Assembly: GCA_949752745.1 (NCBI GenBank)
Contig: OX457031.1
Coordinates: 44,952,269-45,016,268, forward strand
Direction: 5' to 3'
From: Protula sp. h YS-2021
Lineage: Eukaryota > Annelida > Polychaeta > Sabellida > Serpulidae
DNA length: 64,000 nt
The notes beneath the pieces are model-generated. The model searched no databases, had not been told where the DNA came from, and saw only the letters and a program-made list of their open reading frames with translations. Shown here one piece after another: positions 55,001 through 63,639 of this stretch (position 1 is its first letter; every line of letters starts with the position of its first letter). Made by a program: the position numbers and the translations under genes.

Positions 55001-57565
55001 ATGTATGTGTTACAGTCAATGAGTGAAACCCGCCATTTCACGAAGTGGCAAATCATTTTAGCCGTTTCGTGAAATGCCTGAAATCTTTTGCCGTTTCATG
55101 AAATGGCAAAACATCTTAGCCATTTCATGAAATGGCTGAAAATTGCAAGGCTTCATGACACAATATGGCAAATACAATCAGGCAATCTGTGAAACAGTTT
55201 TGGTGGTCTTTTATTTATTAGATCAAGGGGTCTTTGAACTCCTTTGAACCACATATTACCCAGATATTAATCATCTACAAAATACTTTTGTTCTCTTTTA
55301 ATCATAAACTCAAACGGGCTCAAAAGCGGGTGTTTCCTTAGCCTTGCATTGCACTCCGGATGAACAACACTGCTCTAGGATTGCAGTTATAATGATCAAA
55401 CAGTCCAGTTACTGGTTGTGTGATTGCAACCGAGAACATGAAAGGCAAAGCAACATAATTAAAAAGTGCAATTACAAGATGAAAGGACAAATTCCTGCAT
55501 TCAGTTGAAATATAGAAGGCATGTAAATTGCAATTGCGACAATGTTGGAAGGATAATTACACGGCCTCCAATTAGAAAATAAAAGGGCAATAATTTGTAA
55601 AAAAAAAAGGGAAAAATATAAAAAAAAGAAAAAAAAAAAGAAAAAGAAAAATTAATTTGGGGGGTGGGGGGCGGGTATGGATGAACTAAGCCAGGAAATC
55701 GTACACCAAGACAAACAAGTGGTTGCAGCTAGTAACTTCGATATTGCCACCACTCACTAAGATATGACCGCCAGTAACTTGGATATCGCAGCCAGGAGTT
55801 CAGATGCTCCCGTTAACGACGTGTCACAATCGTCCGAGCCTCCACCATTGAGTCCAAATGTACAAAAGTTAAACTTTTAGAGCATGTTGTTCTGATAACG
55901 ATTCGCTGAAATGTGTAACTATTCGAATTTGTAACTAAAAACCGGTAAGATTATCCAGGAAATACGAAGAGTATAAAAAAGATTGTTTCTGTATGTTACA
56001 CTGGTATTCGTGTGGTGATGTTGTCAAAATTCGCAAATAAAAAGTTCAAATTATTCTGTTTTTTATTTTCGAAGTCTGTTTGCCATTTCATGAAATGGCA
56101 TAGCGGAAATTTTAGCCATTTCACGAAATTGCTAAAAATTTTAGTCATTTCATGAAACGGCAAATAATTTCAGGCATTTCACGAAATTGCTAAAAATTTT
56201 AGTCATTTCATGAAACGGCAAATAATTTCAGGCATTTCACGAAATGGCGAAAATGATTTGCCATTTCGTGAAATGGCGGGTTTCGCTCATTGACTGTAAC
56301 ATATATATATATACAGTACCCCGCGTTAATTCGTCCCCGCTTAATATCGTACTCTCGGTTAATTCAAACCAAGTTGCCTTGTCCCACCTTTGGTTCTGTA
56401 CATTCCTATGGAGAAGTTCCACTGAGTTTCCACTTAACAAAGATCCTGTTAATTCGAACTTCCTCGGGCGAAGCAGACTTCTCAGTAAAGGGTTAGTACA
56501 CTTCGAAAAAGGTCGTATAAAGCGAAGATCGTAGAGGTTTTTTGTGCACTCTTTTGTTCTATATTAGTAACACACTATAGCTTTACCATAAATTCGTTGA
56601 TTTCCCTAAGCTGCAATCATACGAATGAAAGCTGCTCACTGGTTATTAGCACCCAACCAGGGCTTTATGCCCCGGAGGGGGCTTATGGACTGGGCTCTGT
56701 CCGTCCGTCTGTTTGTCTGTCGAGTCGTCTGTGTGTCCGTCTGTTACCTTTTAGCTGCGTAAACCGTTTGGTCTGATATTTTGCACAACTTACTCACATG
56801 ACCGTAACTTGGTGCACGTCAATTGTTTTTTTTTTTGCGGTCCGGTAAAAATTGGATTTTTGGCGATTTTCTTTTTAAAGTGTTTTTGGTATGCGTTTCC
56901 ACAACATCATAGTGTGGAGAGTGCACCTTCATGTCAACATTGGCAACATGAATGTAACTAAGGTATCTTCTTCAGGTATGGTGTCGTTGTCGGAACGAAT
57001 TAAAAATATCAACAACCGTTCGCCGATAGAATCAATGCCAGTTCGTGTCTTGTTACTCTGATGGCACAAGGGCACCGTCACGTGACCATCTTGTTTCCTA
57101 CGTATTCTTAAATTGTCAATAAGTTGCAATAAAAATGTTCAGTAATTCCAAGACTATGTATATGTAATGATTTCAGGAATGACCAATCAGATTGTTCAAT
57201 CAATTCAGGGCGTAGCTGATGCAGCCACTTCCGCCATTCATATCGTTATGGGTACGTAGCAGATAAAATCAATAAATAACTCCGAGGAATATTTCTGAAA
57301 GTGACAACAACTATGAAAGTATATATATTTTAGATGTCTGCAAATATAAGCACACGGTGATAATTGCCATAAAGATATTGACTACAGAATATACATTCTT
57401 TACGTTCCATTTAATTTTCAAGGCTCTTCAATATTGGAATTTGTAAAATGCAGGCGCTTGTAAACCAACCGATGTGTGTTCAATATTCGAAGATGAGCAG
57501 TTTTTCCGCTGGGCATTTATGTGCCATTATGGATACTTCGCCAACACCCTGGCCTATGTCAGTAG
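45759..57565 (+). CDS. CERKL: Ceramide-kinase-like (CERKL family) gene, 5' nine exons
   Basis: Exons: 45759-45990, 47080-49119, 49738-49958, 50321-50399, 51439-51570, 53091-53154, 54001-54143, 57177-57251 and 57454-57565. They total 3098 nt (1032 codons plus 2) and are in phase at every junction. Domain order: residues 1 to about 727 are charged and Ser/Lys/Asp-rich, probably disordered; then a PH-like domain (about 728-860, GIFSIEGHTYDVF to WVERLHEYL); then the N-terminal lobe of a diacylglycerol/sphingosine/ceramide kinase-type domain with VCVGGDGT and GVIPTGMTNQ. Similarity to CERKL is recognised in LGISLFTYVQKEGNRLK and in DVCSIF...GYFANTLA. CERKL is a ceramide-kinase relative whose own substrate is unsettled, so lipid kinase activity is inferred. 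Later exons are missing from the window. Confidence 0.88.
47080..49119 (+). CDS. CERKL: CERKL-like exon 2 (2,040 nt, disordered region plus PH start)
   Basis: Acceptor TTTTGTTTTAG, donor GTAAAC, phase 1 at both ends. About 650 residues of Lys/Ser/Glu/Asp-rich sequence with basic clusters (KHKKKKKTKE, RTKKTKRRGSY). Short repeated motifs occur: RRGSYVDD and RNGSYLDN; KSRSVDQP and KKSQSVDEP. These look like basophilic kinase sites and nuclear-signal-like clusters (inferred). The last 30 residues, GIFSIEGHTYDVFMKDD and LTWNCVKG, start the PH-like domain. No internal stop over 680 codons strongly supports coding. Confidence 0.9.
49738..49958 (+). CDS. CERKL: CERKL-like exon 3 (GC donor)
   Basis: Acceptor CCTGAACAG. 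Encodes PKSRRKSYVRRISESSM, DLLGVTVRRDNKKGHKEGGG and VCLGISLFTYVQKEGNRLK, the middle of the PH-like domain. To stay in frame with exon 4 it must end in AAG at 49958, followed by GCGAGT rather than GT. The only nearby GT (at 49963) would give the wrong phase. Confidence 0.85.
50321..50399 (+). CDS. CERKL: CERKL-like exon 4
   Basis: Acceptor TTTTATTATAG, donor GTAACC, 79 nt. Encodes VREIHLDHPSESECVKWVER then LHEYLQ, the last strand and C-terminal helix of the PH-like domain, in which the Trp is characteristic. Confidence 0.88.
51439..51570 (+). CDS. CERKL: CERKL-like exon 5
   Basis: Acceptor TATCGGCAG (weak pyrimidine tract), donor GTGAGT, 132 nt. Encodes EFEERPRRMKVFVQPYAGKK, QSMMTYQTSVMPLFHAAGID and VDMI. 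The RP-x-KV-V-P-xGKK start and the PLF-AGI segment are typical of the DAGK-type kinase domain. Confidence 0.9.
51590..52080. repeat. (CT)n-rich microsatellite in CERKL-like intron 5
   Basis: CTCT and CTGTCT runs for about 490 bp, starting some 20 nt after the exon 5 donor. The Ser/Leu-rich plus frames and Arg/Glu-rich minus frames here are artefacts. Confidence 0.97.
53091..53154 (+). CDS. CERKL: CERKL-like exon 6
   Basis: Acceptor TTTTTTGGCAG, donor GTGAGA, 64 nt. Encodes QVNHNEHIKQEMTHLKLEDY then D and a split Cys. This is the helix before the GGDG strand (family pattern: NHA/EGHA...L...YDGIV). Confidence 0.88.
54001..54143 (+). CDS. CERKL: CERKL-like exon 7 (GGDG nucleotide-binding motif)
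   Basis: Acceptor TTATTTTCAG, donor GTAAAA, 143 nt. Encodes CIVCVGGDGTVSRVVNHILS, then RQQERNGVEMTVHLTPLKA and EVKLGVIPT. GGDG is the conserved nucleotide-binding motif of DAGK-type lipid kinases and is intact. Confidence 0.94.
54548..55002. mobile_element. Terminal-inverted-repeat element 1 (CERKL intron 7)
   Basis: Starts ATGTTACAGGGAATCTGTGT and ends with its near-perfect inverse ACACAGATTCCCTGTAACAT. About 60 bp of each end match with few changes. 455 bp, no ORF: a non-autonomous DNA element. Six bases separate it from element 2. Confidence 0.88.
55008..56301. mobile_element. Terminal-inverted-repeat element 2 (CERKL intron 7)
   Basis: Starts TGTTACAGTCAATGAGTGAA and ends TTCGCTCATTGACTGTAACA. 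The inverted match extends at least 65 bp. Subterminal repeats of the palindrome CCATTTCATGAAATGG and variants lie at both ends (about 55033-55150 and 56085-56275). A short frame from 55677 (MDELSQEIVHQDKQVVAA...) is broken by TAA and may be a coding remnant. It shares the terminal word TGTTACAG with element 1. Flanks are TATATA-rich. Confidence 0.88.
56313..56520. mobile_element. Possible pogo/Tigger-like fragment
   Basis: CAGTACCCCGCGTTAATTCG, CGGTTAATTCAAACC and TGTTAATTCGAACTTCCTCG resemble the ends of pogo/Tigger-type elements as I remember them (CAGTA...CTTAATTCGAA). Only one end is seen. Confidence 0.35.
56645..56870. repeat. Fragment of a GTCCGTCTG-bearing repeat
   Basis: CTTTATGCCCCGGAGGGGGC followed by CTCTGTCCGTCCGTCTGTTT, then GCGTAAACCGTTTGGTCTGA. 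The plan resembles families A and B in reverse orientation (GC-rich palindromic end next to a GACGG-type tract). Confidence 0.5.
57177..57251 (+). CDS. CERKL: CERKL-like exon 8
   Basis: Acceptor GATTTCAG, donor GTACGT, 75 nt. Encodes GMTNQIVQSIQGVADAATSA then IHIVMG. GVIPTG-MTN replaces the usual G-IPAG-STN of the family. The following T/SAxHIVMG strand is conserved. Confidence 0.92.
57454..57565 (+). CDS. CERKL: CERKL-like exon 9
   Basis: Acceptor AAAATGCAG, donor GTAAAT, 112 nt, phase 2 at the end. Encodes GACKPTDVCSIFEDEQFFRW, then AFMCHYGYFANTLAYVS and AG of a split codon. DVC-x-F and G-F/Y-x-x-x-LA match CERKL. The last 34 nt and the donor are unit 1 of the 58-bp tandem array. Confidence 0.9.
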
Positions 57566-58285
57566 GTAAATATCATCCACATGTCACGTGATACTTCGCC
57601 AACACCCTGGCCTATGTCAGTAGGTAAATATCACCCATGTGTCACGTGATACTTCGCCATCACCCTGGCCTATGTCACTAGGTAAATATCACCAACATGT
57701 CACGTGATACTTCGCCAACACCCTGGCCTATGTCACTAGGTAAATATCACTCACATATCACGTGATACGTCGCCAATACCCTGGCCTATGTCACTAGATA
57801 AATATCACTCACATATCACGTGATACGTCGCCAACACCCTGGCCTATGTCACTAGGTAAATATCACTCACATATCACGTGATACTTCGCCAACACCCTGG
57901 CCTATGTCACCAGGTAAATATCACTCACATATCACGTGATACGTCGCCAACACCCTGGCATATGTCACCAGGTAAATATCACCCACATGTCACGTGATAC
58001 TTCGCCAACACCCTGGCCTATGTCACTAGGTAAATATCCCCCATATGTCACGTGATACTTCGCCAACACCCTGGCCTATGTCACTAGGTAAATATCACCC
58101 ACATGTCACGTGATACTTCGCCAACACCCTGGCCTATGTCACTAGGTAAATATCACTCACATATCACGTGATACGTCGCCAATACCCTGGCCTATGTCAC
58201 TAGATAAATATCACTCACATATCACGTGATACGTCGCCAACACCCTGGCCTATGTCACTAGGTAAATATCACTCACATATCACGT
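57532..58285. repeat. 58-bp minisatellite made of exon 9 tail plus splice donor, 13 copies
   Basis: Exactly 13 units of 58 bp without indels (13 x 58 = 754). Unit: GATACTTCGCCAACACCCTG, GCCTATGTCACTAG, then GTAAATATCACTCACATATC, ACGT. Unit 1 is the functional exon 9 end and donor. Eleven of 13 units keep AG|GTAAAT; units 5 and 12 read AGATAAAT. Units 4-6 appear the same as units 11-13, suggesting block duplication. Confidence 0.97.
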
Positions 58286-59360
58286 GTATAATTTCAAATA
58301 TGGGAATCATTTTTAAAAACAAAAAGCAAAGAAAGGCAAGGATATCTAGCAACTTTGACTTCGAATTTTCGATGTCATTCAGTAAATTCATTTTGATTTG
58401 TGGAAAAAGATCTAACGATATCATTTACTTTACTTTGTTATTGTTTACTTTTTGTTTTTAAAGGTCTTTTTCTGTGTTACTGAAATTTTAACCTTTGTTG
58501 GATTAATTTTGTTGAGGGTAACGAATTTGATGATGATAGAATTAGAACTTAGAAATCTTTGAACGTTTAATATAAATTACATTTTAATGGGACAAACTGA
58601 CACTCTGTTAAGTCTTGGAACAAGTCAAGCCCGGAAGTCCATGACAACAGCGGTTTGACTTGACAGTAACCCTGGCATTGTTAGCGGTAGTTGTTTTTTA
58701 ATGGATTTGAAACAGTGAATAACGGTTAGACATTGGTCATAATTATTTTGAGGCTGGTCAATGCAATTACCTGTTTGAGAAAAATGGAAATTTATGTTGC
58801 TGTAGCAGACTAACAGACATCTGGTCTCGTGTTTTGTTTAATTTCATGTTCATGGCGGATTGCCCGTTAAAGCCATAAAAGGTGATAGTCTGCAAACACA
58901 TTTTTTGTCATCCTTTTGATCTTGGAATTTCTTCAGAAAAACCATAACATTTGCTTTTTTATGTAGACTCTCACATTAAGAAAATTTACATGTGTAGTTT
59001 GTGTTAGTTTTTACATTAACACTTTCAGTTTCTAATTTAGCCACAAAGTTTATATTGTGTTTGGATGTTGCTCACAAAGAGATTAGGGAATATAGAAATT
59101 GTGTTCACAGTTTGGACGTAAATACTTTTCGACGCAGTAGCTTAGTTCAGTTTTTATGTTTTTAGCTGAGCACTTTCGGCAAAAATTATTATTTTGCGAA
59201 AAAAATAATCAGCATTCATTTCTTTAAGAAAAATTTAGATGTTTTTCAGTAGCTAATGGAAAACCACCGGATATTTTTAAAGCTGTTGTATTAAACCAAA
59301 TGAGGTTTCTTTTGGTGAAGCAGCCTGATCATGTAATACAATCGATGTCAAAAAAAAGTG
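58286..59360. other. CERKL-like intron 9, nothing recognised
   Basis: No exon matching the expected next CERKL segment (a YRW-type motif soon after the LAYVSR region) was found. AT-rich. Confidence 0.4.
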
Positions 59361-59575
59361 ACATTGGATTAAAGTGTGGGACATCAAGGAACACGTCGAG
59401 CTCAGTGTCGCCGAGCGATAATGCGTGGAGCGACATCTCGTCGGGTGGCAGGGCATATAGATGCTGACTTTGCTCACTTTTCCTTGTTTAGGTGTAGTTG
59501 GACGAAATGTCACTCGATGAAGTGTCGCTTGACGAAATGTCGCTCTACGAAGTGTAGCATCTCTTAGAATATCGA
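59361..59575. repeat. Degenerate minisatellite of about 15 bp
   Basis: Repeats of GACGAAATGTCGCT and GATGAAGTGTCGCT, clearest at 59500-59560, with looser copies from 59395. Confidence 0.65.
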
Positions 59576-60551
59576 GAAAATATACTTGGGTTGGAGGGAA
59601 TGCGGGTTGTTCCGTTTTCTCCGCCCGATGCCTTTGAATGACAGTGCTGTGAATCGAAATGTGGTACTAGATTGAACCATTTGTTGTATGCTGCACCTAA
59701 AATTTCACCTCCGTTTACTCGTGAATATTGTGTTTAATGGCTAGTTCCAGTCGCGGAATTCTAACTGTGAAGGAGAAGCTGAGTCACTACACTGGGCACA
59801 GTTGAAAGTGTTACTTCCTCAACCCACCCCATCGCACTCCATCTCCTCTGCCATATAAGGGAGCAGTGTAAAGTCAACCCGTCATTCTTACTCCCCCCCC
59901 CCCCCGGGGAATGTAAAACAGATTGTTCGACTGTCTGCTTGCCAGATGCAGAAAAGTGCCGCTAAAACGGGGCCTTTGGGATTTAATCTTCACGCGCGTC
60001 ATGATGTTATACATCAGTTCGGAGCTAAGCTATATTTTACTCACTTTGCTCACTAATATTATGGTTATGGTTCTGAGAAATGATTCTCTAACGAAACGAA
60101 ATACAATGGTTTGTGTGGTTTTTTTTTGTTTATTTTGTTTTTTTTTTTTTTTCTGCTGTATTTTGATTAACATACATTCTCTTGCTGGCAACACACAACG
60201 GGGGAATAGGGGGAGGGGGGGGGGGGGTGACAGGTAGGGGGTAGGGTATGATTATATGCATCGTCTTTATGAGATGCTAAAAAATCCTTTGTCTTTCTCA
60301 TTTGTCTTCTGTTTCTATGTGAAGAATCAGATTTCTGTTTTCATCATTTGCCAGGTAACGAATTCGAAACAATAGACAACTTGCCTGTAAAGTCTTCCTC
60401 CGGTTTTATTTTTGATTTACTGATGATTTAGCTGATTTATGTCGGAGAGTTCTCAAAATTCTAAGTGTCCATGAGCGCAAGCTGTTTCGCGACACCTCAA
60501 ATTACGAAATGGCTTTACACCAACGGGCCTTAGTTAAAAACAATGAATTGA
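59576..60551. other. CERKL-like intron 9 with homopolymer tracts, nothing recognised
   Basis: C-run near 59894-59907, T-run near 60137-60152, G-run near 60206-60226. No exon recognised. Confidence 0.4.
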
Positions 60552-61128
60552 GAATCCGCCTCCTGCCTCCTCCCACATAGACTCCGCCTCCTCCCTCCTT
60601 CCACATAGACTCCGCCTCCTCCCACATAGACTCCGCCTCCTCCCTCCTCCCACATAGACTCCGCGTCCTCCCACATAGACTCCGCCTCCTTCCTCCTCCC
60701 ACATAGACTCCGCCTCCTCCCTCCTCCCACAGACTCCGCCTCCTCCCTCCTCCCACATAGACTCCGCCTCCTCCCTCCTTCCACATAGACTCCGCCTCCT
60801 CCCACATAGACTCCGCCTCCTCCCTCCTCCCACATAGACTCCGCGTCCTCCCACATAGACTCCGCCTCCTTCCTCCTCCCACATAGACTCCGCCTCCTCC
60901 CTCCTCCCACAGACTCCGCCTCCTCCCTCCTCCCACATAGACTCCGCCTCCTCCCCCGTCCCACATAGACTCCGCCTCCTCCCACATAGACTCCGCCTCC
61001 TCCCCCATCCCACATAGACTCCGCCTCCTCCCACATAGACTCCGCCTCCTTCCTCCTCCCACATAGACTCCGCCTCCTCCCTCCTTTCACATAGACTCCG
61101 CCTCCTCCCTCCTCCCACACAGACATAG
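60552..61128. repeat. Compound minisatellite of 28- and 21-bp units
   Basis: ACTCCGCCTCCTCCCTCCTC plus CCACATAG (28 bp) alternates with ACTCCGCCTCCTCCCACATAG (21 bp). A larger block of about 180 bp is repeated (60590-60770 and 60770-60950). Gly/Glu/Arg-rich minus-strand frames are artefacts. Confidence 0.95.
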
Positions 61129-62019
61129 ACATATTAAGTGATCAGCTACGTGTTTGAACACGTTTTCATGACTGTATTTTAAAACGAGGCAATGTCCAGA
61201 CGTGTGTCGTGTCAGCTACATGTGAGTCCGCCCATGTATAGACTACAAGCCGAAAGGAACTGAATTAAGGAAAATTCCAACTTTGGCAGTAAGATCTTTG
61301 GTTGGTTGGTCAGGGAAAGCCTTTGGGTACTTGTGACATTAGTTATGATTGACAGTTGGATCTTTAATTTGATTGATCAAGGAAGGAAAGTCTTTGGCCA
61401 CTTCCAACATTGGTTATAATTGACAGTTCGTTCGTGCAAAGCCTTTGGCCCTTTTTAACACCCTTTGCAGGGCTTAGCGATTTGCATGGTGCCAGAATAT
61501 AAGGTTGGAAATGAAGCTTGTTGGACATCAACTTTCCAGAAAGATTAAAAACCGATTACTAACTGTGCATGTGTAATGATGGTCAATGCCGACATCTTTG
61601 CAGCTTGATTTTATTAACCAATTCTCATATACTATACTTTCTATGTGCTCTTCCAACATCAATTATTCAAATCAAACCATCTTCCTTAATAAATAGAAGG
61701 TCGGACTAATGTCTGCTTTTAGATCCATTCTTATTGTATCAATATCACACAAAACGTGCTATAACTCTTCTGTCAACGTAGAATAATATTGCTGGAGTTT
61801 TCATTTGCCCATGCTTTAGCTAAAGTGCAGAGAAAAAGTATAAAATGTATTGCTGTATCGATCGCAATTAGCCAACTGCTGGATGCTGGTGTAGACATAG
61901 CTTACCGTGCGTTACAATTAAGAGGAATTTCTTTTCCCCCATCTTAATCTGGTGGTGGCACATTTGAAGATATTGCCACAACATATCATTGACAGAGCCC
62001 TACTGCTATCTCTTTATAG
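61129..62019. other. CERKL-like intron, nothing recognised
   Basis: No exon or repeat family recognised. TTGGTTGGTCAGGGAAAGCC and TTTGATTGATCAAGGAAGG form a loose two-copy repeat near 61290-61400. Confidence 0.4.
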
Positions 62020-62070
62020 GCCTGCTTTCAACGTGCCTCTCCCTATCGTCCCGGGACTACCACATGTGAG
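62020..62070 (+). CDS. Weak candidate exon 10 of CERKL-like gene
   Basis: 51 nt between a good acceptor (CTATCTCTTTATAG) and donor GTAGGC. Entered in phase 2 from exon 9 it is open, reading PAFNVPLPIVPGLPHV after a split Arg, and it leaves in phase 2. It does not resemble the CERKL segment expected here. It could be a lineage-specific or alternative exon, or chance. Confidence 0.3.
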
Positions 62071-62689
62071 GTAGGCGCTTCTCTTTCGTGTAGTAGCGTA
62101 TTGTTTGGAAATAACATTCATATCAACGAAAAATCTCTTTACTTTGGAGATTTGAACGTGAATCGGGTTTTTATGCGATAGATAAATAAATAAAACTAAA
62201 AAAACTTAACACATTTTTAAGCTTTGACGTAAGATAAATAAAAAATATTCCGACCCCGCCAAGTAATATATCGCTTTATGATGCTACATGAATATATCTG
62301 GAACGGGGCACAGCTGCATATCCAGCCGCATATCTTCATTCGGGTGGGTGGTGGGAGGGGTGTGAGTGGGTGGGTTGTGATGCTAGAGCTTACATAACAC
62401 TTACCTAGAATGTACACCCGAAGTAAAATAACTTTATAAATCTTCTTTCTGGAGGTTTGAAAGTGGAAGCTTAAAATTTGGGCAAAGTAGTATTCAGCTG
62501 CATTTTATCATTGGCTTGGTGCTGCATGGAGGTTTGGCCGAGATTTTGCTCTCTGGAACATTCAATTTTAGGGCGTTCTCTTATGGAATATGTCCCTCCA
62601 ACCGAAAGTTAAGCAGTTGTCTTTTTTTCGCCTACTGCTTATATGAAAAAGATGTCTGATACGTGTTTCGTTTCAAAATGAAAAGCAGC

Positions 62690-63225
62690 AGTAGGCTGGC
62701 GCTAGTAGTTAGAGCACTGCTGCTGCTGGCGCTAGTGGTTAGAGCATTGCTGCTGCTTGCGCTAGTGGTTAGAGCATTGCTGCTGCTGGCGCTAGTGGTT
62801 AGAGCACTGCTGCTGCTGGCGCTAGTGGTTAGAGCACTGCTGCTGCTAGCGTTGGGTTAGAGCACTGCTGCTGCTGGCGCTAGTGGTTAGAGCACTGCTG
62901 CTGCTGGCGCTAGTGGTTAGAGCATTGCTGCTGCTGGCGCTAGTGGTTAGAGCACTGCTGCTGCTGGCGCTAGTGGTTAGAGCATTGCTGCTGCTGGCGC
63001 TAGTGGTTAGAGCACTGCTGCTGGTGGCGCTAGTGCTTAGAGCACTGCTGCTACTTGCGCTAGTGCTTAGAGCACTGCTGCCGCTGGCGTTGGGTTAGAG
63101 CACTGCTGCTGGTGGCGCTAGTGGTTAGAGCACTGCTGCTACTGGCGCTAGTGCTCAGAGCACTGCCGCTGCTGGCGTTGGGTTAGGGCACTGCTGCTGC
63201 TGGCGCTGGGTTAGAGCACTGCTTC
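62690..63225. repeat. 30-bp minisatellite, about 18 copies
   Basis: CTGGCGCTAGTGGTTAGAGC followed by ACTGCTGCTG, with shorter variants lacking a few bases. A multiple of three, hence the Leu/Ala/Val-rich open frames, which I do not regard as genes. Confidence 0.95.
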
Positions 63226-63555
63226 TTTGGACTAACTGTCAAGGCCTCGGCTAAGGGGTGGCTTTTATCTACGTGTGGCATGTCTAATTAATTCTTGCGG
63301 GTGGTACCTCGGATATTATTAATAAGATACTTCTTGAAGACAACGTCAGAATCTATGAATATTTTGATAAATGGCTGGCGGTTACAGGCATTGAAAATTT
63401 TGGCTATTAGGCGTGCTGACTCCCAGCGCTTGTCGACTGTAACATATGTACAAGAAAAACATGACTGATATGGTCGTGGAAAAAATGTGAATGAATGTCG
63501 GGTGTTATAAATAATGCTAGATTAATCAGTGAGTGTGCTTTATTTTGGATTCAGG
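63226..63555. other. Nothing recognised
   Basis: Includes a CTGTAACATATG word near 63437 that resembles the end of the intron 7 elements. No exon seen. Confidence 0.4.
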
Positions 63556-63639
63556 CACTAGGTGTATCCCAGTGACGCCACTGGGATACCGCAATGACGT
63601 CACTGATCCCTTGTGACGTCACAAATACCTAGTGACTCA
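63556..63639. repeat. Compact multi-palindrome with TGACGTCA sites
   Basis: CACTAGGT at 63556 and ACCTAGTG ending 63634 are inverted ends. Inside are a perfect hairpin (GTATCCCAGTG, loop ACGC, CACTGGGATAC; 63564-63589), then TGACGTCA at 63595-63602 and at 63614-63621. TGACTCA follows at 63633-63639. It is either a tiny MITE-like element or a cluster of CREB/ATF- and AP-1-type sites. Confidence 0.7.

Noticed and set aside
60502..61132. Gly/Glu/Arg-rich minus-strand frames of about 190-200 codons
   Set aside because: Compound 21/28-bp minisatellite read in three frames.
62663..63098. Hydrophobic Leu/Ala/Val repeat resembling membrane segments
   Set aside because: A 30-bp minisatellite without stops; no flanking coding sequence or conserved start.
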